Below, in pieces: positions 35,613 to 44,461 of a stretch of 64,000 nucleotides of DNA. Where the stretch lies: NCBI GenBank assembly GCA_964615095.1, contig CAZTPX010000026.1:14937-78936 (forward strand), given 5' to 3'. The translations under genes and the position numbers were made by a program. Origin of the DNA: JANXQG01 sp964615095 (lineage in GTDB: Bacteria; Planctomycetota; Planctomycetia; Pirellulales; Thermoguttaceae). Below the pieces are notes generated by a model that worked only from the letters and a program-made list of their open reading frames with translations, did no database searches and was not told the origin of the DNA. Positions within the stretch are counted from its first letter, which is position 1, and every line of letters begins with the position of its first letter.

Positions 35613-38255
35613 ATGTTGCGTTCCAACGTACTGGCGGCCAAAGCCCGCCTGGCAAAAGGTCACGAGGATTTCAAGGCCCGGCACCTGGCCGGTTGCCCCG
35701 GGATCGAACTTTGCGCGCTGAACAGCAACCTGCGGGACGCCGTGGTCCTGGAACTGATCGATGACGCCCTGCGGGACCTGGGCGATGGGGGGGCCAAGGG
35801 CCTGATCAACGACATCGCCGTCGTGGCCCACGGCGGCTACGGCCGCCGCGATGTGGCGCCCTACAGCGACGTCGATCTGATGATCCTGCACCGCCCGGCC
35901 GCCGCCACGCGCCTCTTCCCGCTGGCCGAGCGCCTGCTCCGCGACATTTTCGACGTGGGGCTGGTCCTGGGGCATAGCGTCCGCACCGTGCGCGAGGCCT
36001 GCCGGCTGGCCTCGCGCGATGCCATGATCTGCACCTCGTTGGTCGATTCCCGCTTGCTGGCCGGCAACCCGCTGATCTTCGAGAGCTTCATGCACCATTT
36101 TCGCCAGCGGGTCCGCTGGCGCTGTGGCCGGCTGCTGGCGGGCATCAAGAAGTCGCGCGACGACGAGCGCCACCGCTACGGCGAGACGGTCTTCCTCTTG
36201 GAGCCGAACATCAAGCGTTCGCAGGGCACGCTCCGCGATCTGCAGTTGTTGCGCTGGATCGGCTTCACGCGCTATGGCGTGGCCGACTTCGCCGACCTGC
36301 GCGATTGCGGCGCCTTGAGCCAGGAGGATTACGACGCCATCCAGCCGGCCTACGCCTTCCTCCTCTGGTTGCGCAACGACTTGCACTTCCACTCGGCCCA
36401 GGCCAGCGACGTGCTCACACGCTCGGAGCAGCTCCGCCTGGCCGAGCACGGCGGCTTCACGGCGGCCGACGGGCTGTTGCCGGTCGAACATTTTATGCGT
36501 GACTACTTCCGCCACACCAGCCGCGTCAGCCATGTGGCCACGAAGTTCCTGGCCAAGGCCACCACCAACGTCTGGATCGACAAGACCTTGACGGTCCTCT
36601 TCGGCCACCATATCGAGTCGGACTTCCTGGTCGGGCCGGTAGGCATGATGACCACGCGCAAGGGCCTGGCGCGGTTACAGGGCAACCTGGCGGCGATCAT
36701 GCAAATGGTCGATCTGGCCAACATACATGACGTGCCTATTGCCGCCTTCACCTGGGAAACGATCCGCCGCGAGGCGCCGCACCTGCCGCCGCACTTGCCG
36801 CCAGAGGCCAGCCGACACTTCCTCTCGCTCCTGGCCCACCCCGGCCGCTTGGGCGACTTGCTCCGCGACCTCCACGAAGTGGCGATTCTGGAACGCTTCC
36901 TGCCCGAGTTCGCCCGCGCCCGCGGCCTGTTGCAGTTCAACCAGTATCACAAGTACACGGTCGACGAGCATTGTATCCGCGCGGTGGAGTTCGCCGAGCA
37001 ACTGCTGGACGATCCGGGACCGGTGGGCCGCGTCTATCGGGGGCTGAAGGACAAGCATCTCCTGCACCTGGCCTTGCTCATCCACGATCTGGGCAAGGGC
37101 CTGCTGGAGGACCACCGCGAGGTCGGGCTGAAGATTGCCGAGCAGACCGGCTGGCGGCTGGGACTCCAGCCGCACGAGACGGAGACCATCAAGTTCCTCG
37201 TCCACAAGCACCTGCGCATGAATCACTTGGCCCTCCGCCGCGATACCAGCGACGAGGACTTGGTAGTCCGCTTCGCCGTGCAGGTCGGCTCGCCGGAGTT
37301 GCTGCAGATGCTCTACGTGCTCACGGCCGCCGACTTAGGCGCGGTGGGGCCCGACGTCTGGGACGGCTGGAAATCACAGGTGCTGACCGACCTTTACCAC
37401 CGGGCCATGCAGCAACTGGCCGGCGACAGCCCGGCGACCACGACCGACCACCTCTTCGAACGCAAGCGGGAAGAGATCCGCACCTGCCTCAGTGGTGATG
37501 CGGACGAGGCCTGGTACGGCCGGCACGTCGATGCCCTAACCGCCGGTTACCTCAGCGCCACGTCGGCCGAACAGGCCGCGGCGGACCTGCGCTTGCTGCA
37601 CGACCTGGCGCCCGGCGCCGTCCGGGCCACGGCCAGCTACGAGCCTGACGCGGCCACGCTGCAGGTCACCGTGGGTACCTCCGAGGCGGTCGCCCCCGGC
37701 ATCTTCCATAAGCTCACCGGTGCCCTGACCAGCCAGGGCCTGGAGATCCGCTCGGCCCAAATCCACACGCTGGCCGAGGGGCTGGTCCTGGACCGCTTCT
37801 GGGTCCACGATCCCGATTATGCCGGGGCGTCGCCGCCCGATCGCATTCGCACGCTCAACCAGGCGGTCGAGAAATCGCTGCATGCCGAAAGCGGCCAGGC
37901 TCCCGCGTTCCGCCGTACCTGGAAGTCTAGCGAGCAGCGCACGATCTTCGGTCCGAAGCCGCAAATCCGCGTCAACACGGATAACAGCACCTCGGACCGT
38001 TACACGATCATCGACGTCTTCGCCTACGACCGCACCGGCTTGCTCTACGCCGTGACGCGGGCCCTGTTCGAACTGGGCTGTTCCGTCTGGCGGGCGAAGA
38101 TCAGCACCTACCTCGACCAGGTCCTCGACGTCTTCTACGTGACCGACCAGGAGAACCGCAAGATCGTGGACCAGAAGCGGCTGGATGCGATCCGGCAACG
38201 GTTGCTGGAGGTGATCGGCGAGGATCCCGCGCCGCAGGGCGCGCCGACATCGTAG
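35613..38255 (+). CDS. glnD: Protein-PII uridylyltransferase/uridylyl-removing enzyme
   Basis: The 880-residue protein has the full GlnD architecture. The nucleotidyltransferase motif GGYGRRDVAPYSDVDLMILH is at about 73-92, with its Asp pair intact. A GlnD-specific helical domain follows. The HD hydrolase region spans about 449-560 (VDEHCIRAVEFAEQLL, then LALLIHDLGKG at about 485-495). Two ACT domains lie at about 684-735 and 797-860 (YTIIDVFAYDRTGLLYAV). GlnD uridylylates PII when glutamine is low and removes UMP when it is high, thereby controlling nitrogen assimilation. Length is normal for the family. No clear ribosome-binding site is visible before the ATG, and the phosphatase gene ends 79 bp upstream. 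Confidence 0.95.
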   Translation: MLRSNVLAAKARLAKGHEDFKARHLAGCPGIELCALNSNLRDAVVLELIDDALRDLGDGGAKGLINDIAVVAHGGYGRRDVAPYSDVDLMILHRPAAATRLFPLAERLLRDIFDVGLVLGHSVRTVREACRLASRDAMICTSLVDSRLLAGNPLIFESFMHHFRQRVRWRCGRLLAGIKKSRDDERHRYGETVFLLEPNIKRSQGTLRDLQLLRWIGFTRYGVADFADLRDCGALSQEDYDAIQPAYAFLLWLRNDLHFHSAQASDVLTRSEQLRLAEHGGFTAADGLLPVEHFMRDYFRHTSRVSHVATKFLAKATTNVWIDKTLTVLFGHHIESDFLVGPVGMMTTRKGLARLQGNLAAIMQMVDLANIHDVPIAAFTWETIRREAPHLPPHLPPEASRHFLSLLAHPGRLGDLLRDLHEVAILERFLPEFARARGLLQFNQYHKYTVDEHCIRAVEFAEQLLDDPGPVGRVYRGLKDKHLLHLALLIHDLGKGLLEDHREVGLKIAEQTGWRLGLQPHETETIKFLVHKHLRMNHLALRRDTSDEDLVVRFAVQVGSPELLQMLYVLTAADLGAVGPDVWDGWKSQVLTDLYHRAMQQLAGDSPATTTDHLFERKREEIRTCLSGDADEAWYGRHVDALTAGYLSATSAEQAAADLRLLHDLAPGAVRATASYEPDAATLQVTVGTSEAVAPGIFHKLTGALTSQGLEIRSAQIHTLAEGLVLDRFWVHDPDYAGASPPDRIRTLNQAVEKSLHAESGQAPAFRRTWKSSEQRTIFGPKPQIRVNTDNSTSDRYTIIDVFAYDRTGLLYAVTRALFELGCSVWRAKISTYLDQVLDVFYVTDQENRKIVDQKRLDAIRQRLLEVIGEDPAPQGAPTS

Positions 38256-38268
38256 CGCGGAGCAATAT

Positions 38269-38484
38269 CGTAGGGTGGGCCGAGTAACACGAGTCCCACC
38301 ATCAACCCGAAATCCGAAAAAGGAAGCACGAAATTCGAAACAAATACAAATGATGAAAAATCAAATGACCAAAACCGTTTTGAGCTTTTGCCATTTTGCA
38401 TTTGAATTTGTTTCGGATTTCGACATTCGAATTTCGTATTTCCTTCCTTAGTGGTGGGACTCGCGTTGCTCGGCCCACCCTACG
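38269..38484. mobile_element. MITE-like element, about 216 bp, with about 33-bp terminal inverted repeats
   Basis: The two ends, 38269-38301 and 38452-38484, are reverse complements with two mismatches; both begin CGTAGGGTGGGCCGAG. The interior is AT-rich and also self-complementary in blocks (CGAAATCCGAAA and TTTCGGATTTCG; TTCGAAACAAAT and ATTTGTTTCGGA). It has no coding capacity. It sits 13 bp after glnD and 22 bp before the gene remnant. The ends are near-perfect, so it is a non-autonomous mobile element or a stable RNA-forming repeat. Confidence 0.75.
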
Positions 38485-38506
38485 GCACAAAAGCCTACAC
38501 GCAGCC

Positions 38507-38650
38507 CTACAGCCGCGGGTCAACCGGTTCGCTTTCCAACGCCAGCACGCCGAAAACGCACTCGTGGACGCGGCGCAACGGCTCACGATTTCCCGATCCG
38601 CTGGGGCCGATGAGGACGACGAGGGAGACTTTGGGGATGCAGATGCTCAT
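38507..38650 (-). pseudogene. Remnant of polynucleotide kinase-phosphatase gene with large internal deletion
   Basis: A 47-codon frame runs MSICIPKVSLVVLIGPSGSG, which resembles the start of the kinase domain of bacterial Pnkp with its P-loop. The P-loop Lys position is Asn. The frame then passes directly into RRVHECVFGVLALESEPVD and a stop two residues later, which resembles the C-terminus of the same protein as I remember it. An in-frame deletion of more than 2 kb between the two ends would explain this. Pnkp belongs to the RNA-repair system with Hen1, for which no other gene is visible here. The assignment rests on recall of the family ends and is not proven. Confidence 0.55.
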
Positions 38651-39696
38651 AGCGGCCACTCAGTATGATATCGCTTCGTGAGAGCTCGGTTGGGTCTGAT
38701 TGCTTGTTGCAAGGTGCGCTGGAACAGCGACGTTACCATTCTTGTGTCGTGCAAGTGCTGCGCCGTCGAACTTGCCTGGCCCTGGCGACGGAAGAAAACC
38801 ATTGGGTTGCGCTCGTGGTGCCCTTGTTGTGACGTAGCGTTCTTCAGTATTTCGAGAACCTCGACGAAATCGAAGGTCTTGGCGGGAGCATCGACAAACT
38901 CGTCCGTTTGATCTTTGAGATATCGAAGACGGGCTGATCCGTCGCTGCCGATTTCAAGCGTCCAAGGTCGCCACATCAAGAGGCCAATCATCTTGACGGG
39001 CGACTGGTTCTCTTTCAGGAATTGCATTCCCTCTTGATCATTTGCGCCAAACCAGTAACTGTCTTGCCAGGGATGCGAGACAAGCACATGTCCCCAGAGT
39101 CGGAACTCATCATCGTTTGAATGCACGTACTCCCCCTTAGTCCAGACCGGGGTCGTAAGGGCACGCTGTGCTTCAAAGAGCGCGGACAACGCATCATCAG
39201 ACAGGCAGACTTGCGATCCAAACGTCATTTCTTGCAAGACGAAAGAAGTCAGAAACCGTGACAGTGAATCACAGACGAGCCTTTCGCCTCGAAACAGCTC
39301 CCCCTCCTCGTCGAACTGATCGCCGCAACACCAAACGGGAGGATCTTCGCCATGCCCAAGTGTCCGACAATCCCATACCGCTTGATTTTCTTCGAGAAAA
39401 ATGACCTTTCCATCGGGTGCTACTTCTAGTCGGCTGAGTGCAAGAAGGTTGTCTTGCGTCGCGAAGACGGGAACGACGTTTACAAATTGTTCCGGGTTCT
39501 GCCAAGTGGGCCAACGTCCAGCGAACTCGTACAATCGGTAGAGCGGCGTCGGGAGAGCGTGTGCTGCCAGAGATTCGGATGGTTCCCCGAAGGATGCTTG
39601 CCGTGGCCCAAGCCAGAACTCGATGAACTCGCACAGGGCATCCATGCGGGCACTAGCGTTGATGGCCTCTTCTATTCTCGGATGAAACGTGCCCAT
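38647..39696 (-). CDS. SUKH-like (SMI1/KNR4-type) protein
   Basis: A 349-residue cytoplasmic protein. The N-terminal part (about 20-190) contains PTPLYRLYEFAGRWP, NPEQFVNVVPVFATQDNL and VIFLEENQAVWDCRTLG, a pattern typical of SMI1/KNR4 (SUKH) proteins, which often act as immunity proteins against secreted toxins. The second half (about 190-349) is not recognised. AAGGG lies about seven bases before the ATG. Composition is a little lower in GC than its neighbours. Its stop codon overlaps the first codon of the remnant in the same orientation. No toxin gene is seen nearby. Confidence 0.65.
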   Translation of the reverse strand: MGTFHPRIEEAINASARMDALCEFIEFWLGPRQASFGEPSESLAAHALPTPLYRLYEFAGRWPTWQNPEQFVNVVPVFATQDNLLALSRLEVAPDGKVIFLEENQAVWDCRTLGHGEDPPVWCCGDQFDEEGELFRGERLVCDSLSRFLTSFVLQEMTFGSQVCLSDDALSALFEAQRALTTPVWTKGEYVHSNDDEFRLWGHVLVSHPWQDSYWFGANDQEGMQFLKENQSPVKMIGLLMWRPWTLEIGSDGSARLRYLKDQTDEFVDAPAKTFDFVEVLEILKNATSQQGHHERNPMVFFRRQGQASSTAQHLHDTRMVTSLFQRTLQQAIRPNRALTKRYHTEWPL

Positions 39697-39989
39697 CTGC
39701 TGGCCCTTTCGATTGTCGGAATGAGTCTTCTGTTTTACTGAAGTATGTCAAGAATGTGCGACCACTAATTGATGAGCTTCCGCTCGGGTTGGCAGCTCGC
39801 ATTTGTCGGCGAGTTTCCGGACGACGTTCTCGGGACTGCTCTCTCACGACGCTGCCGGCTTCTATCTGGCACTGCCCCCAACGAAAAGCTGTCTCGCAAT
39901 ACACCGTTCAGGGTATTCGCAAACCTTCGGTTTGTTCCTAGGATTCTCCTGGCCGAATCTACTTTCAAAACACAGAAAATGACAACTCT

Positions 39990-40448
39990 ATGCGACACTT
40001 TCTCTACTGCGATACGGTAGGCCCCATAGGTTCCGTCGGTCTCCTCTTGCTGCGGCTGGCAATGGGCGCGGCATTCCTGCTCCACGGCTGGCCGAAAATC
40101 CAACACCCGGTGGACTGGATGGGAGCCGGCGCGCCGGTTCCGGCGGTCTTCCAGGCCCTGGCCGCGATTGCCGAATTCGGTGGAGGCATGGCGCTGATTG
40201 CCGGGTTGCTCACGCGTTTGGCCTCGCTGGGAATTGCCACGAACATGATCGTGGCCCTGGCCATGGTCCACCTGCCGCACGGCGACCCGTTCGTGGCCGA
40301 TCCGGGCAAGCCGGGCGAACCGTCCTATGAATTGGCCGCCCTGTACCTTGCTTGTGCCCTCTTGTTCCTGCTCTTGGGACCAGGACGTTTCTCGCTGGAC
40401 GCCATTTTCTTCAGAAAACCGCCGGAGAGCGCCGTGGGAACCAGGTAA
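39990..40448 (+). CDS. DoxX family membrane protein
   Basis: A 152-residue protein with four hydrophobic helices. LLLLRLAMGAAFLLHGWPKIQHP, then AIAEFGGGMALIAGLLTRLASLGIA, is the DoxX signature. ELAALYLACALLFLLLGPGRFSLD ends the family region. Members are small membrane proteins, some linked to quinone-dependent sulfur or redox metabolism; here the substrate is unknown. The start has no clear ribosome-binding site. The 293 bp in front of it (39697-39989) show nothing I can name. It converges with the Gfo/Idh gene with only 11 bp between. Confidence 0.85.
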   Translation: MRHFLYCDTVGPIGSVGLLLLRLAMGAAFLLHGWPKIQHPVDWMGAGAPVPAVFQALAAIAEFGGGMALIAGLLTRLASLGIATNMIVALAMVHLPHGDPFVADPGKPGEPSYELAALYLACALLFLLLGPGRFSLDAIFFRKPPESAVGTR

Positions 40449-40459
40449 GAGTTACGTCC

Positions 40460-41851
40460 TCAGACGATCTCCCAGCCTTTGCGGCGAGGCTCGTTGATCA
40501 GGGCGTCGGCCGCGGGCGTGCCAGGTATTTTGAGGTTCGCCGCGTCCCAGGCGATCGGCTTGCCCAGGCGCAAGGCGAGAACTCCCAGCAATACCAACTC
40601 GGTGAGTTTGGCGCCGTACTGGAAATTGGCACTGGCCGCTGGGCCGCCCTTGCAGGCCTCGATCCAGTCGCGGTGATGGCCCTTTGATCGGGCCAACGTC
40701 TTCGGCGGCTTCTTGTAGGCGGCCGTCTTCTCGTAGGGCAGCAGTCGCTGCTGGCCGGCCCAGCCTTCGGTGAGCAGCTTGCCCTTGTCGCCGATGAAGA
40801 GCACGCCATGGTCGGGCAATCGCCGCCCCGCGCCCATCTCCTTCGGCCAGGGCGGTTGCAGCCCGCCATCGTACCAGGTGATCTTCACCGGGGGCTTGTC
40901 GCCGCGGGGGCCGAACTCGTAGTAGATGATTTCGCCGTGCGGCGCGATCTCGCCGTTCATTTCGCCCGCCGGCAGGGCCTGCACGCTCAAGGGGACGTCG
41001 AGATCCAGTGCCCAGAGCGAGTTGTCCAGGTCGTGGCAGCCGAAGTCGCCCATCGTGCCCGTGCCGAAGTCCCAGAAATCGCGCCACTTGACCGGGGCAT
41101 AGGCCGAGTGGAATGGCCGCGGCTGACGCGGACCCAGCCACAAGTCCCAGTTCAGCCCGGCGGGCATGGCCACCGTATCCGTGGGCCGGCCCGTGAGCGA
41201 CGGGTTGAACCGCCCGGCGCCGACCCAGACCTGGACCTCGCGAACGGGGCCGATCGCGCCGTCCCAGATCCACTCGCAGGTCTGGCGGATCGTCTCGCGG
41301 GAGTGCCCGAAATTGCCCAACTGTGTGGCTAGGCCCGTCTCCTTGGCCACCTCGGCTACCTTGCGGGCCTCCCAGAGGTTGTGTGTGAGCGGCTTCTCAC
41401 AGTAGACGTGCTTGCCCGCGCGCATGGCGAGCACCGACACGTAAGCGTGCAGATGGTCCGGCGTGGCACAGAGGACGGCGTCGACGGCCTTTTCCTTTTC
41501 CAGCATCAGGCGGAAGTCTTCGTAGGCGGCGCAGCGGAAGTTGGGGGTCTTCTGGCCGTAATGCCTCTCGATCTCGCCCTTGACCGGCAGGCGTCCGACA
41601 TAGCCCTTGTAGTAGAATGCGTCGACATTCCAGCTTTCCGCGGGATCGGCGATGGCAACCACTTGCACGTCCGGCTCCTGAAACAGGGCACGCGTATTTT
41701 CCCGTCCTTGGCCGCCCGCGCCCACCAGGGCCACGTTGACCTTCTCGCTGGGCGGGACGAAGCGTGGTCCGCCAAGCACGTGGCGGGGAACGACAATGGC
41801 CGCCGCCGTGGCGGCAACCGAACCGAGGAACCGACGGCGCGTAGTTTTCAT
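40460..41851 (-). CDS. Gfo/Idh/MocA family oxidoreductase with Tat signal
   Basis: The 463-residue protein begins MKTTRRRFLGSVAATAAAIV, a twin-arginine signal, so it is exported folded. VNVALVGAGGQGRENTRALF is the Rossmann nucleotide-binding loop, and MRAGKHVYCEKPLTHNLWEARKV carries the conserved EKP motif. GTGTMGDFGCHDLDNSLWALDL supplies the His of the active site. It is full length for the planctomycete exported type. NAD(P)-dependent action on a sugar derivative is expected, though the role of exported members is not established. It is divergent from a DUF3472-type gene, with a shared promoter region. Confidence 0.92.
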   Translation of the reverse strand: MKTTRRRFLGSVAATAAAIVVPRHVLGGPRFVPPSEKVNVALVGAGGQGRENTRALFQEPDVQVVAIADPAESWNVDAFYYKGYVGRLPVKGEIERHYGQKTPNFRCAAYEDFRLMLEKEKAVDAVLCATPDHLHAYVSVLAMRAGKHVYCEKPLTHNLWEARKVAEVAKETGLATQLGNFGHSRETIRQTCEWIWDGAIGPVREVQVWVGAGRFNPSLTGRPTDTVAMPAGLNWDLWLGPRQPRPFHSAYAPVKWRDFWDFGTGTMGDFGCHDLDNSLWALDLDVPLSVQALPAGEMNGEIAPHGEIIYYEFGPRGDKPPVKITWYDGGLQPPWPKEMGAGRRLPDHGVLFIGDKGKLLTEGWAGQQRLLPYEKTAAYKKPPKTLARSKGHHRDWIEACKGGPAASANFQYGAKLTELVLLGVLALRLGKPIAWDAANLKIPGTPAADALINEPRRKGWEIV

Positions 41852-41858
41852 AATGGAT

Positions 41859-41912
41859 TTCCCATGAACTTGGTTTGCTACTATAATGGGCAGTACGGAG
41901 GGTGATTGTCAA
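41859..41912. promoter_or_regulatory. Overlapping divergent promoters
   Basis: Plus strand: TTCCCA at 41859-41864, 17-base spacer, TATAAT at 41882-41887, serving the gene at 41925. Minus strand: TTGACA (41912-41907), 18-base spacer, CATTAT (41888-41883), serving the Gfo/Idh gene at 41851. The two -10 boxes share bases, so the two polymerase sites exclude each other. Motif-based call. Confidence 0.5.
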
Positions 41913-41924
41913 TAGCCCCAAACC

Positions 41925-42803
41925 ATGACGACCATGAAAGCCACAATTTTTTCGGCAGTTGCCGCCAGCCTGCTGTTTTTCTGTGCCCAGGCCAACGCCC
42001 AGCATCTCTGGTGGGACCTGCAGGGGCAAGGCGACGCCACTTGCCTATATGGGGAGATCACGGTCCTGGCGACCGCTCCCAACATCTACTACTGCGGGGC
42101 AAACTGGCACCCCGGCGAGCCGGCGGGCGGCTACTGCGGCATCCAGCACAACGGCGGGCAAGAACATCGCACGATCTTCTCCATTTGGGATACGGCCCCC
42201 AAGCTGCACCCCACGGTCACGGAGGCCGACGCCGCGACGATCTTCAGTCGCTTCGGCGGCGAGGGCGAGGGCGCGCATACGCACATGCTCTGGGACTGGA
42301 AGGTGGGCGACACCTTCCAGTTCTTCGTGCAGAAGACTCCCGGCGTGAAGGCCGGTAGCACGGATGCCCGCTACTACGTTTTCGATCGGCAGCAGGAGAA
42401 GTGGCGGCACAGCGCGACGATCGGCAGCCCCGACGGCGGCAAGAAGAGCGTGGCGACCCTGGGCGGCGGCTTGAACTCGTTCCTGGAAAACTTTTCGGGC
42501 CGGGACCATGCCGTGCCCAAGCTGGCCCTGTATCGGCTCTGGCTGGGGCCAAGCGTGAAGGGCCTGAAATGCCTGACCAAGGCGGGCGGCGACGGTACGT
42601 GGGGCCAATTGCACGGCGCGTATTTCCTGGCCGAGGGCGACGTGGCGGCCCTGCGCAGTGTCTTTGCCCGCTTGCAGGATCGCTATGGCCGGCCCCTCAT
42701 GGCGGAGAAGGGCAAGGCCCTTGCACCGCTCGCCGACATTGCCCCGGACAAGGCGGTGATCGAGGCCTTACAGCACTTGCCCCGCGCCAAGGCAACGAAG
42801 TGA
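41925..42803 (+). CDS. Exported DUF3472-type protein
   Basis: A 292-residue protein with a signal peptide (MKATIFSAVAASLLFFCAQANA, counting from the second ATG at 41934). It matches the pattern of DUF3472 proteins: AQHLWWDLQGQGDATCLYGEIT, then GYCGIQHN..QEHRTIFSIWDT, GAHTHMLWDWKVGDTFQFFV, ARYYVFDRQQEKWRHSATI and a late WGQLHGAYFLAEGD. The fold is probably a beta-sandwich, and the domain is found with glycosidases and carbohydrate-binding modules. No catalytic residues are known. It is transcribed away from the Gfo/Idh gene. Confidence 0.78.
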   Translation: MTTMKATIFSAVAASLLFFCAQANAQHLWWDLQGQGDATCLYGEITVLATAPNIYYCGANWHPGEPAGGYCGIQHNGGQEHRTIFSIWDTAPKLHPTVTEADAATIFSRFGGEGEGAHTHMLWDWKVGDTFQFFVQKTPGVKAGSTDARYYVFDRQQEKWRHSATIGSPDGGKKSVATLGGGLNSFLENFSGRDHAVPKLALYRLWLGPSVKGLKCLTKAGGDGTWGQLHGAYFLAEGDVAALRSVFARLQDRYGRPLMAEKGKALAPLADIAPDKAVIEALQHLPRAKATK

Positions 42804-42818
42804 GTGTGTTCGCGTTGC

Positions 42819-44405
42819 TCAATGCGCTCCAATGCAGTAGAGGCATCCGGGCGTGCGGTAATACATCCGCGCCGCTTCGAAGATCGGCGTCGACACGTTC
42901 TGCGCCTGAGTCTTGCTGTCGTCGGACTCCTTGATGACGTTGCGTGCGACCTCGACGTAGCGCCTGCCCGGCTTGATGACGATCGTTGTCCCTTGGTTAT
43001 CCATCAGGTAAATCAGATTGCCCGCCAGCGTCGGGCTGGCCGAGGCGCCGGCCCAATTCCAGTACTCGGTGCGCGGCGTCATGGCCAGCAGCTTACGGTA
43101 GACCGGCGCGCCGCTGGCGGCATCGTGAACGGTCAGCCCGCCACCCTGGGTCAACTGGTAGATCAGGCCGTCAACCCACAGTGGCGAAGCGGTGTAGGAG
43201 CGATCGAAGGGGTGTTTCTTGTCCTCGGGAAGTTCGGTGCTGGCCCAGTCGAAACTGAACGTGTGGACTGCGGCAGGCCACTTGCCCTGTGTGCCCGCGG
43301 GAAGCCGGAACGCCTTGAATCCCAGCTTTTCGCTGTTGCGCGGGTAGCCGACCCAGGCGTAAACGAAAGGCCCCTGGACGATCGGCGTCGCCACGGCATC
43401 GCCCAGGACCCGCTCGCCCCAGATCGGCTTGCCGTCGCTGATGCGCGTGAAAAAGCCCGACTGGAAGCACGCCACCTGCTCGTTGCCCACGCTTAGGCGA
43501 AACAAGGAACCGTACGTATTGCCGGCTTCGTTCGGGTTGGCCCAGAGCAGCCTGCCCGTGGCCGCGTCGTAGGCCCGCATTTCGGCGGCCCAGACCACGA
43601 AGTGGTTCTCGCAGAGTAGCGGGCTGGCGAAGTTGCCGTGCTCGCTCCCGCCGCCTCCACCGCGGTTGATCCACTGGCGATTGCCGTCCTTGTCGTAGCA
43701 GGCCGCGACCCCCGTAGTGAAGAAGGCGTAAACCCGCTGGCCGTCGCTGCTGGGCGTCGGACCGCTGAAGCCGAAGACCTCCTGGGCCCAATAGCGATCG
43801 AAACGCGCCTTGTCGACCGTGTGCTGGAGCTTCTTGATCTCCTTGTCGAGTTCCCGCTTCCGCAGCAGCGCGGGGGGCGTCGGACCGCCGGGGCCGGCGA
43901 TTGCCGCCGACCGCATGGCATTCAGCGTCTTGACCGCGTCGGCATTGGCCTTGGCCAATTGCGGCAGAAGCGGATCGAGCTTCGCGGCGTAGGCCGGATT
44001 GGCCTGGCGCTGGCCGGCCGGCACTGCCTCAGATTCCGGATTGGAGCGGATCCAGAGGATGCGGCCCGTCTGCTTGTCCAGGCATACCAGGTCCGAAACC
44101 TCACTGGTGAGGAAGATCCGATCGCCGACAATGATCGGCGAGGAGACGCTGGTGTTGGGCAGGGGCGTCATCCAGACGATCCCCTTCGCGGCGTAGCCGG
44201 CACCGACGCGCTTGCGCTGCCAGAACGTGGGCGGAGTGGCGCCGGGGAATCGCCCGCTGCCGTCGCCGCGCCAACCGATCGGTCGTTGTGGAGACGGGAA
44301 GAAACTGGGTGAACCCAACGGCCCGCCACTGGGGGCCTGGCCGGAGGCGATGGTGATCCAGGTCGATGCCGCAAGAAACACCAAGAGCAGCGCGGCGTGT
44401 CGCAT
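42819..44405 (-). CDS. Exported PQQ-like beta-propeller protein
   Basis: A 528-residue protein with a signal peptide (MRHAALLLVFLAASTWITIASG). It starts with the motif WRGDGSGRFPGATPPTFW, typical of planctomycete exported propellers. Blades with Trp-containing PQQ repeat signatures follow: LVCLDKQTGRILWIRSN, VAACYDKDGNRQWIN, MRAYDAATGRLLWANPN and LTVHDAASGAPVYRK. A helical insertion occurs at about 140-190. Similar to the BamB-type propeller in fold, but the function is open. It is convergent with the DUF3472-type gene, 15 bp apart. Confidence 0.85.
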   Translation of the reverse strand: MRHAALLLVFLAASTWITIASGQAPSGGPLGSPSFFPSPQRPIGWRGDGSGRFPGATPPTFWQRKRVGAGYAAKGIVWMTPLPNTSVSSPIIVGDRIFLTSEVSDLVCLDKQTGRILWIRSNPESEAVPAGQRQANPAYAAKLDPLLPQLAKANADAVKTLNAMRSAAIAGPGGPTPPALLRKRELDKEIKKLQHTVDKARFDRYWAQEVFGFSGPTPSSDGQRVYAFFTTGVAACYDKDGNRQWINRGGGGGSEHGNFASPLLCENHFVVWAAEMRAYDAATGRLLWANPNEAGNTYGSLFRLSVGNEQVACFQSGFFTRISDGKPIWGERVLGDAVATPIVQGPFVYAWVGYPRNSEKLGFKAFRLPAGTQGKWPAAVHTFSFDWASTELPEDKKHPFDRSYTASPLWVDGLIYQLTQGGGLTVHDAASGAPVYRKLLAMTPRTEYWNWAGASASPTLAGNLIYLMDNQGTTIVIKPGRRYVEVARNVIKESDDSKTQAQNVSTPIFEAARMYYRTPGCLYCIGAH

Positions 44406-44461
44406 TCAAAGTTCTTTCTTCTTCCGGTGGTAGGAACAGATAAAAGGAGAAGGGGGCACGG

